This document shows, in pieces, positions 30,352-38,327 of a stretch of DNA of 61,671 nt. A program made the translations under genes and the position numbers. This stretch comes from Pyrinomonadaceae bacterium (GTDB taxonomy: Bacteria > Acidobacteriota > Blastocatellia > Pyrinomonadales > Pyrinomonadaceae). Within the stretch, counting starts at the first letter, position 1. Each line of letters opens with the position of its first letter. Under the pieces are notes generated by a model. It saw nothing but the letters and a program-made list of their open reading frames with translations. It was not told where the DNA came from and did not search any database. The DNA is taken from assembly GCA_014534425.1 (NCBI GenBank), contig JACVRN010000019.1, forward strand, positions 1 through 61,671, read 5' to 3'.

Positions 30352-32544
30352 ATGGACAACATTGAACTGTGGGCTGTGGTTCCCGTAGCCGTCGTGGCAC
30401 TGGTCGCGCTCATCGTGCTCATAGTTATCTTGAAGAAGATACTGGTCAACGTCGGCGCTCGTGAGATAGCGATTAAGGAGCGGCGCTACTTGGGCGCGAA
30501 GATGCCGCCCGGTCGCGTCGTCGCTACCGAAGGCGAAGTGGGCATTCAGGCGGACGTGCTGAAGCCCGGGCTGCATTTTATCAAGTATCCTTTCGAGCGC
30601 GTCGTACGAAAAGTGCCGCTCATTGAAATCGGCTCGGACGAGCTTGGCGTGATAGAAGCCATTGACGGCGAGCCTATGCCGCCGGGCAGAATCTTCGCGC
30701 CCGACCGCGCGCAGAACGCCCACAACAACTTTCAAGACCCGATAGCCTTCATCAAGCGCGGCGGCGTCAAAGGCATACAGCTTCGCACGCTGCCGCCCGG
30801 ACTGTGGCCGATTCACCCGTATCTCTTCCGCGTCTCCGTGGCGAAGGTAACGGTCGTGCCTCCGGGCAAGGTCGGCGTCATCACATCATCTGATGGCGCG
30901 CCGCTCAATCCGGGTAGACTGTTGGGCCAAGCCATAGCGGGCCACCGCAACTTTCAGGACTCGGAGCAGTTCATTGCGAGCGGCGGCCAGAAGGGGCCGC
31001 AGGTTGAAATCCTGACGCCTGGCACCTACCGCATACTGACGAACTCCGTGGACATCGATAACCAGAGCATCATCAAGCCCGGTCTCTTTCAGATTCGCCT
31101 CTTCGATGCTTCGGTCATCAGCGAGAACCAGATAGGGCTTGTCGAAGCTCTGGACGGCGCGGCGCTTGACCCGCGCGACTACGTAGCCACTCCCGTTCAG
31201 GGACACGACAACTTTCAGGACGGCCACGAGTTCATCAATCGCGGCGGACAGCGCGGCCCGCAGAAGGACATACTTCTGCCCGGCACCTACTACATCAACC
31301 CCCTGCTCTTCAAGGTCATCCTCGAAGGCGCGAAGGAGGTCAAGCCGGGCGAGGTCGCGGTCGTGGTCTCCAACGTGGGCAAAGACCCTTCGGAAGAGGT
31401 ACGGCGACAGATGGCCGCGAAGGTGCGCGAGCGTCTTGAGCGCGAAGAGAAGGAGCAGGCCGAAGCGTCTGCGGCTCGTCTGGATAAGCTTGAAGGCGAG
31501 AACCGTGCGGTCTCGGAGATAGAGCAGGAGTTGCTTACGGGAGACCCTGCCGACCGTCGTCTTGACGAAGGCGCTCACGAGGCTTATGTGGTGCCCGAAG
31601 GCTATCGCGGCATACAGGAGACCGTCGTAGGCCCTGGCCGCTACTACGTCAACACTCTGGCTATAACGCCCATAATCATCCCTACTACCAACCAGACCGT
31701 GGAGTGGACTGCCGGAGAGGTTGCGAACACGTTCGACCCCTTCGAGGTCATTTCGAAGGACGGTTTCACCATGCAGCTTGAGGTGCGCGTGGTCTTTCGC
31801 GTTAAGCCGGAGGACGCGCCCTTCATGGTCGCCAAGATTGGCTCAATAGATAAGCTCATACAGAACGTGATGCATCCTCTGATTGACTCAATCTTCCGCA
31901 ACCAGGCTTCCGAAAGCTCTGCCATGGCCTACTTGCAGAACCGCCATGAGGAGCAGGAGAGGGCAGAGGCACGCGTGCGCGCTCATCTCTTGAAGTACCA
32001 CGTTGACGTTGTGAACGTGCTCATCTGCCACATACACCTGCCCGAAGAGTTGATGAAGACTCAGACGGAGAAGATTCTGGCAGAGCAGCGCCAGAACATG
32101 TTCAACGCGCAGCGCGAGGCCGAAGAGAAACGCATAGAGCTTGAGAAGACGCGCGCTCATGCGGACAACCAGAAGGCGCTGATGGCGGAGATAGTCGGAG
32201 TGGAGATTGCCAGCAAACGTTCCGAACAGCGCAAGGCGCAGGCCGAAGGCGAGGCGCACTACATACTGCAAACGGGACGCGCCGAAGCCGAGAAGGTTCG
32301 CTTGATGGGCGAGGCGCAGGGCGTGGCCTATCACGAGCAGGTCAACGCGCTCGGCGCGCAGGGCGTAGCCATCGTAGAGACCCTCAAGGTGATAGGCGAA
32401 AAAGGCGTACGCATCACGCCCGACGTGATGGCCTCCGGCTCAGGCGAAGGCGGCGGAGGACTGGGCACACTACTGCTGCTCAATCTCTTCCGTGACCGCC
32501 TCAACCTGCCCGCAGAAAACGGCTCGAAGGCGAACGTGAAGTAG
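30352..32544 (+). CDS. Flotillin-like SPFH protein with vault-like N-terminal repeats
   Basis: The 730-residue protein has a transmembrane helix (about 8-29), then three full copies and one partial copy of an about 80-residue beta-rich repeat. Each full copy has G-x-V/L-G-V-I/E followed by a conserved NFQD (HNNFQD about 124, HRNFQD 198, HDNFQD 285), GGQKGPQ-type and PGTYYINPLLF-type segments. An SPFH/band 7 domain (about 420-560) and a long coiled coil (EEQERAEARVRAHL to 670) follow. The order repeats, SPFH, coiled coil parallels the major vault protein. Such proteins form membrane-bound rings or cages. Ribosome binding site GAAAGAGG precedes the ATG. Confidence 0.85.
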   Translation: MDNIELWAVVPVAVVALVALIVLIVILKKILVNVGAREIAIKERRYLGAKMPPGRVVATEGEVGIQADVLKPGLHFIKYPFERVVRKVPLIEIGSDELGVIEAIDGEPMPPGRIFAPDRAQNAHNNFQDPIAFIKRGGVKGIQLRTLPPGLWPIHPYLFRVSVAKVTVVPPGKVGVITSSDGAPLNPGRLLGQAIAGHRNFQDSEQFIASGGQKGPQVEILTPGTYRILTNSVDIDNQSIIKPGLFQIRLFDASVISENQIGLVEALDGAALDPRDYVATPVQGHDNFQDGHEFINRGGQRGPQKDILLPGTYYINPLLFKVILEGAKEVKPGEVAVVVSNVGKDPSEEVRRQMAAKVRERLEREEKEQAEASAARLDKLEGENRAVSEIEQELLTGDPADRRLDEGAHEAYVVPEGYRGIQETVVGPGRYYVNTLAITPIIIPTTNQTVEWTAGEVANTFDPFEVISKDGFTMQLEVRVVFRVKPEDAPFMVAKIGSIDKLIQNVMHPLIDSIFRNQASESSAMAYLQNRHEEQERAEARVRAHLLKYHVDVVNVLICHIHLPEELMKTQTEKILAEQRQNMFNAQREAEEKRIELEKTRAHADNQKALMAEIVGVEIASKRSEQRKAQAEGEAHYILQTGRAEAEKVRLMGEAQGVAYHEQVNALGAQGVAIVETLKVIGEKGVRITPDVMASGSGEGGGGLGTLLLLNLFRDRLNLPAENGSKANVK

Positions 32545-32548
32545 AGAG

Positions 32549-32639
32549 GAGCAGGTCAGTACCACCTGCGGTAGCGGGCGGGGTCTTTAGTCACGACAAC
32601 GACGACCCGCCCGCTACCGCAGGCGGTACTGACCTGCTC
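32549..32639. terminator. Long dyad between convergent genes, GGTCAGTACC family
   Basis: Arms at about 32549-32584 and 32604-32639 are inverted copies of about 35 bases with one mismatch and a one-base bulge, and an 18-base loop. They include GGTCAGTACC and CGGTAGCGGGCGG. The stop of the SPFH gene (AAGTAG) and that of the next gene on the other strand (AAGTAA) flank the element almost symmetrically. It should form a very stable hairpin and probably ends both transcripts. Confidence 0.7.
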
Positions 32640-32643
32640 TTAG

Positions 32644-32994
32644 TTACTTTTCTTTCTTCTTGCGGGTGAGTCCACTCTTGCGCTCGTCCTCGCGCGTGTA
32701 GCCCATCCCTTCATAGAGGTCGCTGTTGGGGCCTTCTTCTGGGTCTCCCTTGACGCTGTTGACGACCAATTGTGCCAGTCGCAAGCTCTCTTTATCCGCA
32801 TCTGCGCGCGTAGACTTTAAGCCCCTTATTTGAGCTTCGAGAGCTTCAATCTGTTGACGCACATCAAAGGACGGCTGCACTCGCGCCTTGAACTGCGCGA
32901 GCGTCATTCCGGCGAAACTCTTTTCCGGCGCGTGCGTCCCCCAGGAAAGGATAATGTCTTTCAACTTGCCCAGATTACGCATCGGTGAGTCCAT
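32644..32994 (-). CDS. Small conserved-looking coiled-coil protein of unknown function
   Basis: The 116-residue product has no signal or membrane segment. Residues about 45-85 (RQQIEALEAQIRGLKSTRAD) form a coiled coil, and the C-terminus is strongly basic (KSGLTRKKKEK). I start at ATG 32994 (MDSPMRNLG) because an AAGGAG ribosome binding site lies 9 bp before it; an upstream frame to 33066 is not supported. The clean start signal, even codon use and isolated position between dyads support a real gene. No family name can be given. Confidence 0.65.
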   Translation of the reverse strand: MDSPMRNLGKLKDIILSWGTHAPEKSFAGMTLAQFKARVQPSFDVRQQIEALEAQIRGLKSTRADADKESLRLAQLVVNSVKGDPEEGPNSDLYEGMGYTREDERKSGLTRKKKEK

Positions 32995-33096
32995 GATTAT
33001 TATTCTCCTTAGTGAGCGGTTAATGCGAGGGCGCATGCATTTTATGACAATTCGTTGAATTAGCAAGTGAAATCTGCTGCTAGATTACCCACGGTT

Positions 33097-33132
33097 TTGT
33101 AGGGGCTGAGGACAAGTCCTCGGCCCCTACAA
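33097..33132. repeat. TTGTAGGGGC...GCCCCTACAA near-palindrome
   Basis: A 36-bp near-perfect palindrome with centre GGACAAGTCC. It belongs to the same family as the dyad at 40285-40360 (both have TAGGGGC and ACAAGTCCT). It ends 15 bases before the 21-bp tandem array. Confidence 0.6.
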
Positions 33133-33146
33133 TAGATTCCTCGCAG

Positions 33147-33398
33147 GAGAGCCTTCCACCCGCAACTTTCGGTCTCCCGCACGCGCACGGGAACCTCCCC
33201 CGCCCGCAGGGAAGGCTCCCCTGCCCGCATGTAAGGCTCCCGCGCGCAGATGGAAAGCCTCCGGCCCTATATGGAAGCCGCCCGCCCGCGCGCGGGAGCC
33301 TCCCATTTGCGTAGGGGAGGCTTCCATCTACGCGCGGGAGCTTCCCATCTGCACGCGGGAAGCTTCCATGTACGCGCGGGAGCCTTTCCTGAAAGGAA
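33147..33398. repeat. Twelve-unit 21-bp tandem array with palindromic core
   Basis: Units of exactly 21 bases start at 33147, 33168, 33189 and so on to 33378. Each begins with a GGGAGSCTYCC-like half whose best version, GGAAGCTTCC, is a perfect 10-bp palindrome, followed by a more variable 11-base half such as ATCTACGCGC. Units diverge strongly at the left end and are most alike between 33294 and 33377. Because 21 is a multiple of three, both strands stay open and would encode seven-residue repeats, but a promoter-like sequence and a strong start downstream argue that it is not translated. Confidence 0.85.
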
Positions 33399-33402
33399 TA
33401 TC

Positions 33403-33431
33403 TTGACAGTACATAGAGACGGGCATAGAGT
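33403..33431 (+). promoter_or_regulatory. Sigma-70-like promoter of the secreted protein at 33481
   Basis: TTGACA (33403-33408), 17-base spacer, TAGAGT (33426-33431, four of six). The start codon lies 50 bp further with AGGGAGG before it. The tandem array ends four bases upstream of the -35, so the array sits where activator or UP-element sites would be. Confidence 0.55.
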
Positions 33432-33480
33432 GCATGGCACATTCAGTAATTGGCACGCTCTTCCACTAAGGGAGGCTTAT

Positions 33481-34263
33481 ATGCGAAAGCAGGTTTTGCT
33501 TCTTCTCGCCTCAGCATTGACTCTGGCAGGGATTATTACAATCACCTCATTGCACAGTCGGGGCCAGGGGGCCTCCGGCTCAAAGGCAGAAGTTGCAACG
33601 CCAGTGCAGCAGGGAGTCATGTCTGCTCAACAAAAAGAACATAGCAAGCTGTACAAGGATTATAAGGGCAATGGAAAGCTGCTCAACCTGCTTAACAAAG
33701 AAGAGAACAATGCGGACAATGAGTTGATAATCACGGTTATGCCGGGCTTACCTGAGTTGTCTCCCAAGGGCCGTTCCTCAGCGCCAGAGGCTTTCCTCAA
33801 CAATCTCGCCAGCAGCGCAGATGCCGTTGTCATCGGCACTGTTACGAATAAGTCTTCTCAGCTTACTGAGAACGGCGCGTTTGTTTTTACTGACTACGAT
33901 GTCTCGGTTGAAGAAGTGTTGAAGGACAACGGCAGCAATAGCCTTCAGTCGCAAAGCAGTATCGTAGTGACCAGGCCAGGCGGCAGAATCTTACTTGAAG
34001 GTCGGGTCGTAACCGCTAGAGACAGGGCTTTCAAGCCTTTCACAGTTGGCGGACGTTATCTGCTCTTTTTGAAATATATTCCAACAACCGATGCCTACCA
34101 TGCCGTGAACGATAAGGGCAGCTTTGAGCTAGTTGACAATAAAAGCGTCAAGCTGCTTACCGAAGCGCCTGATGCTCCACGGATTGATAAAGACGCCCCA
34201 TCTTTCATCAACGATGTGAGAACAGCCATCGCTGCCACGAAGTCTCGCCCGCAAGACGGATGA
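33481..34263 (+). CDS. Secreted protein of unknown function
   Basis: The 260-residue product has a signal peptide ([20 protein letters not shown]) and a mature part with a beta-rich domain at about 110-220: [51 protein letters not shown], and [14 protein letters not shown] recognise the pattern as one frequent in exported acidobacterial proteins but cannot name a function. The ATG at 33481 is chosen because of the AGGGAGG ribosome binding site 7 bp upstream and a promoter-like pair just before it; the open frame extends upstream through the repeat array only because the array has no stops. Confidence 0.7.
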   Translation: MRKQVLLLLASALTLAGIITITSLHSRGQGASGSKAEVATPVQQGVMSAQQKEHSKLYKDYKGNGKLLNLLNKEENNADNELIITVMPGLPELSPKGRSSAPEAFLNNLASSADAVVIGTVTNKSSQLTENGAFVFTDYDVSVEEVLKDNGSNSLQSQSSIVVTRPGGRILLEGRVVTARDRAFKPFTVGGRYLLFLKYIPTTDAYHAVNDKGSFELVDNKSVKLLTEAPDAPRIDKDAPSFINDVRTAIAATKSRPQDG

Positions 34264-34365
34264 ATTCGGTAATAGCTTTAGATACAGGGCTAAGGTGAGA
34301 GACGCACAGGGCGCACGAGTCGGACGCTGGGCCTGGGATGTATTTCTGTCATTAGCGCCTTAATG

Positions 34366-34425
34366 TAAAGGCCCCTCGAAGAGTATCCGTTACGTACGGA
34401 CGGAATACTCTTCAAGGGGCCTTTA
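34366..34425. terminator. Strong bidirectional hairpin terminator
   Basis: TAAAGGCCCCTCGAAGAGTA (from 34366) pairs with TACTCTTCAAGGGGCCTTTA (to 34425), a stem of about 24 bp with one mismatch. It lies between the convergent genes ending at 34263 and 34464. A-rich and T-rich ends on each side suit termination in both directions. Confidence 0.75.
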
Positions 34426-34463
34426 CGGCTTGTGTGGGAAATCACTGTCGCAAGTGCGGGGCG

Positions 34464-35024
34464 TTAACGCTTCTTGCTCACCTTTGCACTGCCGATTTTT
34501 ACTTTACTTCCACCAGCCGTCTTCAACGGGTCGCCGCTACCTGTCTCCATGCCTGCCGCAGCAGCAGCACCTGCTTTCGCTTTCGCAGCACCGCCTGCCT
34601 GTCCACGGCAAATGTAGTAATTGATCGCTCCGACGCTGAGAATGCTCGTTCGCGGATCGTTGCCGATGAGGTCAAGGTGATCGTTGCGAAAGCCAGGGCC
34701 GAAAGGCGCTGCCTGTAGCACCGCAAGGGGAACGGTGATGGCGGCGGCTCCGGCACCTGCGGCATTCGTCGTCAGTGTGCCGATAGTAACAAAGCCGCAG
34801 GCTGTGGCGTGGGAGGGGCCGCAGACCAGGTAAACCTGATACTTGGTGTTGACCTGACCGAACTCCACCCTGATTCTGAGTTGCAGGCTTCCGTTGGCGG
34901 CCTGTGTGTAAGCCACGCTGCCGTTCTCCGGGCCACGCATATCGGCTGGAGCCGCAAAGCCTGCGGAATCCGAATCATAAACCATAGGGACATTGGTTTC
35001 TCTAATTGGGCCAACTGTTGGCAT
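34464..35024 (-). CDS. Unknown protein with Ala/Gly/Lys-rich tail
   Basis: The 186-residue product has a beta-rich body (about 35-130: SLQLRIRVEFGQVNTKYQVY, ATACGFVTIGTLTTNAAG) and a low-complexity tail from about 140 (AAKAKAGAAAAAGMETGSGD) ending basic. No signal peptide or family is recognised. A good GGAGG ribosome binding site lies 8 bp before the ATG. Two Cys residues and a repeated small-residue pattern suggest a surface or matrix protein, but export is not visible. The gene diverges from the cassette-like gene at 35564. Confidence 0.6.
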   Translation of the reverse strand: MPTVGPIRETNVPMVYDSDSAGFAAPADMRGPENGSVAYTQAANGSLQLRIRVEFGQVNTKYQVYLVCGPSHATACGFVTIGTLTTNAAGAGAAAITVPLAVLQAAPFGPGFRNDHLDLIGNDPRTSILSVGAINYYICRGQAGGAAKAKAGAAAAAGMETGSGDPLKTAGGSKVKIGSAKVSKKR

Positions 35025-35563
35025 AATCTATACCTCCGACTGAATTTGTATCTCTCGATCTAAGGGTTTCCAACCTTGGCTCGATCCCGGCTTGTAAGGA
35101 GCAACTAACCATGATATGAGGCTATGAATAATTCCTCAGTGGTATAGAGGCTGCGGCTTCAATCATCAAAGCTCATAGGCTTCATCAATCCCTTTCTGCC
35201 ACTCCTGCCGATTCACCATCGCAACGCACGTACCATTCGTTGGTTAGGCCCGAAAACATCCAACTTTCTAGATGAAATCCACGCCCGCGCCTTCTGCTGC
35301 CCCGGCTGTGTAGACAAACGGCGACAGAACTTCCCTTCAGATGTTCACATTAGTAGACAATTGATAGGCTAAGTTAGACCGGACGCTGCATCTAACAATT
35401 CATTCAAACGAAGAGCGGTTTTTAATCCACTTCATCATTCTTTCTCTTGAGAGCCTTCCGACAAAACCTTTCCTTTTACAGTCCGCTCTGATAGAGTGCC
35501 CTTCAGCAGGGAACACAAGGGAGCCTCTTTAGCAGCATCTTCACAGACCGGAGGTTTGCAACC
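35025..35563. other. 539-bp divergent gap with integron-like boxes, no gene
   Basis: No gene is seen. The region is AT-richer than average. It contains GTTAGGC (35243-35249), GTTAGAC (35373-35379) and ATCTAAC (35390-35396), boxes of the GTTRRRY/RYYYAAC type, plus the attC-like half-site at 35390. No convincing promoter pair was found for either flanking gene. Confidence 0.4.
35390..35420 (+). repeat. attC-like left half-site 1
   Basis: ATCTAAC fits the R'' box consensus RYYYAAC and runs into AACAATTCATTCAAAC then GAAGAGCGGTT. The 27 bases from 35394 match those of site 2 (37255) at 22 positions and resemble the left half of classical integron attC sites. No matching GTTRRRY box is found within 150 bp downstream, so this copy looks degenerate or half-lost. 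Confidence 0.4.
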
Positions 35564-37192
35564 ATGTACTACCACGTTCCTGATTACGTCTATCCGCCGC
35601 CTTGTCCCTTAAACATTCTGATGGTGACTGACAGGGACGGATGTTACGCACCGATTACCGGCAATCGTCAACAACGCAGCTTAAATCTTCTAATCGATTC
35701 GCTGACACGCCCCTCTTCGCTGATGAATGCCAGAATCCGCAAAGCTCATAGAGAGCCTGTGACCGCAGGCACCGTCAACGGTTTTGCCGAGACGGCAGAA
35801 GAAGGTTTTCGCTCTTTTCGTTTCCGGTATACGGGCGCGGGCGAGCGCTCCCTGGAAAATTTCGATGAGATATGGCTCTTCGGCATACTCAACACCGAGC
35901 AGATTGTCAGAAACGAATCGGGCGTAGACATCTCGTCGCTGGCCGACGACGAGGTTAATGCCATCAACCGTTTTATGAGCGAGCGGCGCGGCGGCGTCCT
36001 AGCCATGGGCGACCACTTTACTTTCGGGACGCCGCTCTGCGGGCGCATCCCCCGTGTTCGTTCCATGCGGCGATGGCTCGTAGGCGAAGTCCCAACCGCG
36101 ACAGACTCCACCCGCCTCGACACGCGTATTAAACCGGCTAATGTCAGCCAGGAGACATTTGACGCACAGACAGAGAACCAGTATGAGGATGATGATGTGC
36201 CGCAGGAAATTTATCCGGTCATCTACGGCTCGGCAAGTCGCTTTCTGCCGATAGAAGGCTATCCCCACCCATTGCTTTGCGGGCCGAACGGGCCTATCAG
36301 AGTTCTCCCGGATCACATGCACGAAGGCATGTGTTATGTTCCCAGACCTCTGCCCGAAGAGTTCAACGGCATATCGCCGCAAGTCATTGCTTACGGCACT
36401 AATCGCGCAGGGTCGGCTGCTGTTCCTTCGTTCGGTCTGATAGGAGCTTACGACGGAGATGATGCGGGCCTGGGGCGCATAGTAGTCGAGTCAACATGGC
36501 ATCATTTCGTTTACCTGAACCTGCAAGGATTCGCAGCCTCTACCAATCCTACGGGGATGCGCCACTGGCAGGAGATACAGGCTTACTATCAAAATCTTGC
36601 TTTATGGCTCGCTCCGACTGAGAAGCGCGCATGTCTCTTTGAGAATGCGAGTTGGTTTGCGCGCTGGCACCCGCGCCTGGACGAAGAGCTTGCCACATTC
36701 GCAAACCCGAACACGTTCGAGTTAGTTCATCTGGGCAGAGCAGGTTTCGATGTTCTGGGACAATGGGCTCCCCGTTGCTGGGTCGTCCAATCGCTTTTAA
36801 TTATGATAAGCAGGCTTGCTCCGTCTCCGGCCATGCGTCTTATGATAGACCCTTGGTACTCCGGCAATAAGCAACAGCAGCAGCCGCGACCGGACTCTTT
36901 ATCGCTTTTGAATGCGGAGTTGATATACACTGCCGCTCTGGGCGGCATGTTGCACCGCATGTACAAGTCATTCCCTTCTCCGAGCGTGAATCCCAAAGAG
37001 ATTAAGCTGTTGAGGAAAACGTTACCTGTGATGGCTCAGGAGGGGATTTATCAGGGATTGAAATCAATTGAGCCGATTTTGGCATCCTCTATCGCTGATC
37101 TTCAAAATCTACAGCAGTTGTTACCCAAAGACCCAATTTTGCAGCGACCGCAGGAGCAGAAAGCTAAAAGCACCCGAAACAAAAAGCGTTGA
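35564..37192 (+). CDS. Unknown protein with amidotransferase-like core, cassette-borne
   Basis: The 542-residue product has no signal peptide. Residues about 100-330 (FDEIWLFGILNTEQIVR, DDEVNAINRFMSERRGGVLA, MGDHFTFGTPLCGRIPR, GRIVVESTWHHFVYLNLQGF) suggest a class I glutamine-amidotransferase-like or ThuA-like fold, with a His-His pair in place of a clear catalytic triad. The C-terminal third is helical with a basic tail (RPQEQKAKSTRNKKR). I do not recognise a family. GGAGG ribosome binding site 9 bp upstream. It sits alone between two attC-like sites in the same orientation, the layout of an integron gene cassette. Confidence 0.65.
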   Translation: MYYHVPDYVYPPPCPLNILMVTDRDGCYAPITGNRQQRSLNLLIDSLTRPSSLMNARIRKAHREPVTAGTVNGFAETAEEGFRSFRFRYTGAGERSLENFDEIWLFGILNTEQIVRNESGVDISSLADDEVNAINRFMSERRGGVLAMGDHFTFGTPLCGRIPRVRSMRRWLVGEVPTATDSTRLDTRIKPANVSQETFDAQTENQYEDDDVPQEIYPVIYGSASRFLPIEGYPHPLLCGPNGPIRVLPDHMHEGMCYVPRPLPEEFNGISPQVIAYGTNRAGSAAVPSFGLIGAYDGDDAGLGRIVVESTWHHFVYLNLQGFAASTNPTGMRHWQEIQAYYQNLALWLAPTEKRACLFENASWFARWHPRLDEELATFANPNTFELVHLGRAGFDVLGQWAPRCWVVQSLLIMISRLAPSPAMRLMIDPWYSGNKQQQQPRPDSLSLLNAELIYTAALGGMLHRMYKSFPSPSVNPKEIKLLRKTLPVMAQEGIYQGLKSIEPILASSIADLQNLQQLLPKDPILQRPQEQKAKSTRNKKR

Positions 37193-37220
37193 AAGATTAT
37201 ACGCAGTCAATGTGTCTAGC

Positions 37221-37241
37221 GGCCCGACACATTATCGGGCC
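37221..37241 (+). terminator. Small hairpin after the 542-residue gene
   Basis: GGCCCGA (37221-37227) and TCGGGCC (37235-37241) form a 7-bp stem with a 7-base loop, 29 bases after the stop at 37192. There is no T-run, so termination is uncertain; it ends ten bases before attC-like site 2. Confidence 0.35.
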
Positions 37242-37250
37242 AGCATTACA

Positions 37251-37325
37251 ACCCAACAACTCATTTGACCGAAGCGCGGTTCAGCGTGCCTTTCACCATC
37301 GACCTGCATGGTTTCTTGGTTGTGT
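37251..37325 (+). repeat. attC-like site 2
   Basis: Begins with ACCCAAC (RYYYAAC) joined to AACAACTCATTTGACC and ends with GTTGTGT (37319-37325), complementary to the first box at six of seven bases. The 75-bp span is within the normal attC range. It lies between the 542-residue gene and the small monooxygenase-like gene. Confidence 0.5.
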
Positions 37326-37343
37326 GCGCGCAAGGATTATAAA

Positions 37344-37658
37344 ATGATAAGTCGTATCTGGTATGGCTGGACTTCTCATGATAACGCGGCGGCTTATCAG
37401 TCTTTGCTGGAAGACGAGATTCTTCCGGGCATAGCCGGTCGTCGGATTGAAGGCTACAGGGGCGCTCATTTGCTCAGAAGAGATTTGGAGAGCGAGGTGG
37501 AGTTCGTGACTGTTCTCTGGTTCGACTCTCTGGATGCCGTGCGGGATTTCGCTGGCGAGGAGTACGAGGTGGCGGTGGTGCCTCAGAAAGCGCGAGCATT
37601 GCTGTTACGTTTCGACGAGCGCTCGGCTCACTACGAAGTGCTGCTCAATCCGCAATAG
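37344..37658 (+). CDS. Antibiotic-biosynthesis-monooxygenase-like (ABM, dimeric ferredoxin-like) protein
   Basis: The 104-residue protein has the alpha+beta pattern of ABM-type proteins: ISRIWYGWTSHDNAAAYQSL, the helix and strand GYRGAHLLRRDLESEVEFVT, and VLWFDSLDAVRDFAGEEYEV. Such proteins are cofactor-free monooxygenases or haem/quinone-interacting small proteins; substrate unknown. Start ATG 37344 follows an AAGGA ribosome binding site; a TTG/ATG at 37308 lies inside the attC-like site and is rejected. With the next gene it lies between attC-like sites 2 and 3. Confidence 0.7.
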   Translation: MISRIWYGWTSHDNAAAYQSLLEDEILPGIAGRRIEGYRGAHLLRRDLESEVEFVTVLWFDSLDAVRDFAGEEYEVAVVPQKARALLLRFDERSAHYEVLLNPQ

Positions 37659-37720
37659 CATCTAATCAAGAGCATGACAGATGTGGCATCGCTCAGATAA
37701 TACGGGAAGGAAGGTTGACG

Positions 37721-38314
37721 ATGGAGATAGCTTTACTGGCTATTGCTGCTCTAGCAATCATTGCCGCCGCGCTCTACTGGCGTCATCGCGCAACTGACAC
37801 GACCCCGAATCCCGAAAAGGGAGACATAGTGGTTGAGCTACCCGTCAGGGAGATGCAGGCCGACTTCGGTAGAAACATCAAAGCCAACCTGGCGGGCAAG
37901 ACCGTGGAAGTTCCTCTTTTGGAAAGAACGCGCGAAGGAGACATTGTGAGACTTAAATGGAAGGGGCGCGGCCTCTTCCGCCACGCCTACTTCAGAGTCC
38001 ACATCACAGACCCGTCAGTCCCTCCCGACTCAGCTTCATCCGCCGTACTGCCCACGCTCCCTGTAGAAAAACCGCCCGCGCCCGTCAAATCAAATAAAGT
38101 CAAAGATATTCTCGGCGGCGGAAGAATTATTGATTTACAGCCCACCAGCGCCACCTGCACAAGCATGCGTAACCGCCTCCTCGTCAGTTGTCTGAAAGTC
38201 GAAAGGAAGGCCGAGGCAGAGTTGCAGACTGCTCTAAAAGAATGCCCCGATGGCACGCTGGAGGAATTATACGAGCACGCCCTCTTCAAGCTGCACAGGC
38301 CGCATAAGTGGTAA
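37721..38314 (+). CDS. Membrane-anchored protein with DnaJ C-terminal-like segment
   Basis: The 197-residue product has an N-terminal transmembrane helix (IALLAIAALAIIAAALYW) and then a region (about 35-100, GDIVVELPVREMQADFGRNI, KTVEVPLLERTREGDIVRLK, WKGRGLFRHAYFRV) that follows the beta pattern of the DnaJ substrate-binding C-terminal domain, without a J domain or zinc fingers. A second part (about 145-195) carries two Cys (ATCTSMRNRLLVSCLKVERK). Start ATG 37721 has GGAAGGAAGG upstream. Function is unknown; the DnaJ-like reading is inference. Confidence 0.55.
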   Translation: MEIALLAIAALAIIAAALYWRHRATDTTPNPEKGDIVVELPVREMQADFGRNIKANLAGKTVEVPLLERTREGDIVRLKWKGRGLFRHAYFRVHITDPSVPPDSASSAVLPTLPVEKPPAPVKSNKVKDILGGGRIIDLQPTSATCTSMRNRLLVSCLKVERKAEAELQTALKECPDGTLEELYEHALFKLHRPHKW

Positions 38315-38327
38315 GAGACGGCATTCC

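Noticed and set aside
33147..33398. CRISPR array
   Set aside because: Units are 21 bp without unique 30-bp spacers, and no cas gene is present.
33451..33466. Sigma-54 promoter TGGCACG-N4 before the secreted gene
   Set aside because: The -12 part reads TTCCA rather than TTGC and would place transcription start inside the ribosome binding site.
33250..33480. In-frame extension of the secreted protein gene through the 21-bp array
   Set aside because: A promoter-like pair and a good ribosome binding site lie between array and ATG 33481, and the signal peptide starts at that ATG. The frame is open only because the 21-bp units lack stops.
35373..35396. GTTAGA ... TCTAAC as a complete attC pair
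   Set aside because: Boxes are in the wrong order and only 10 bp apart; kept only as possible relic boxes.
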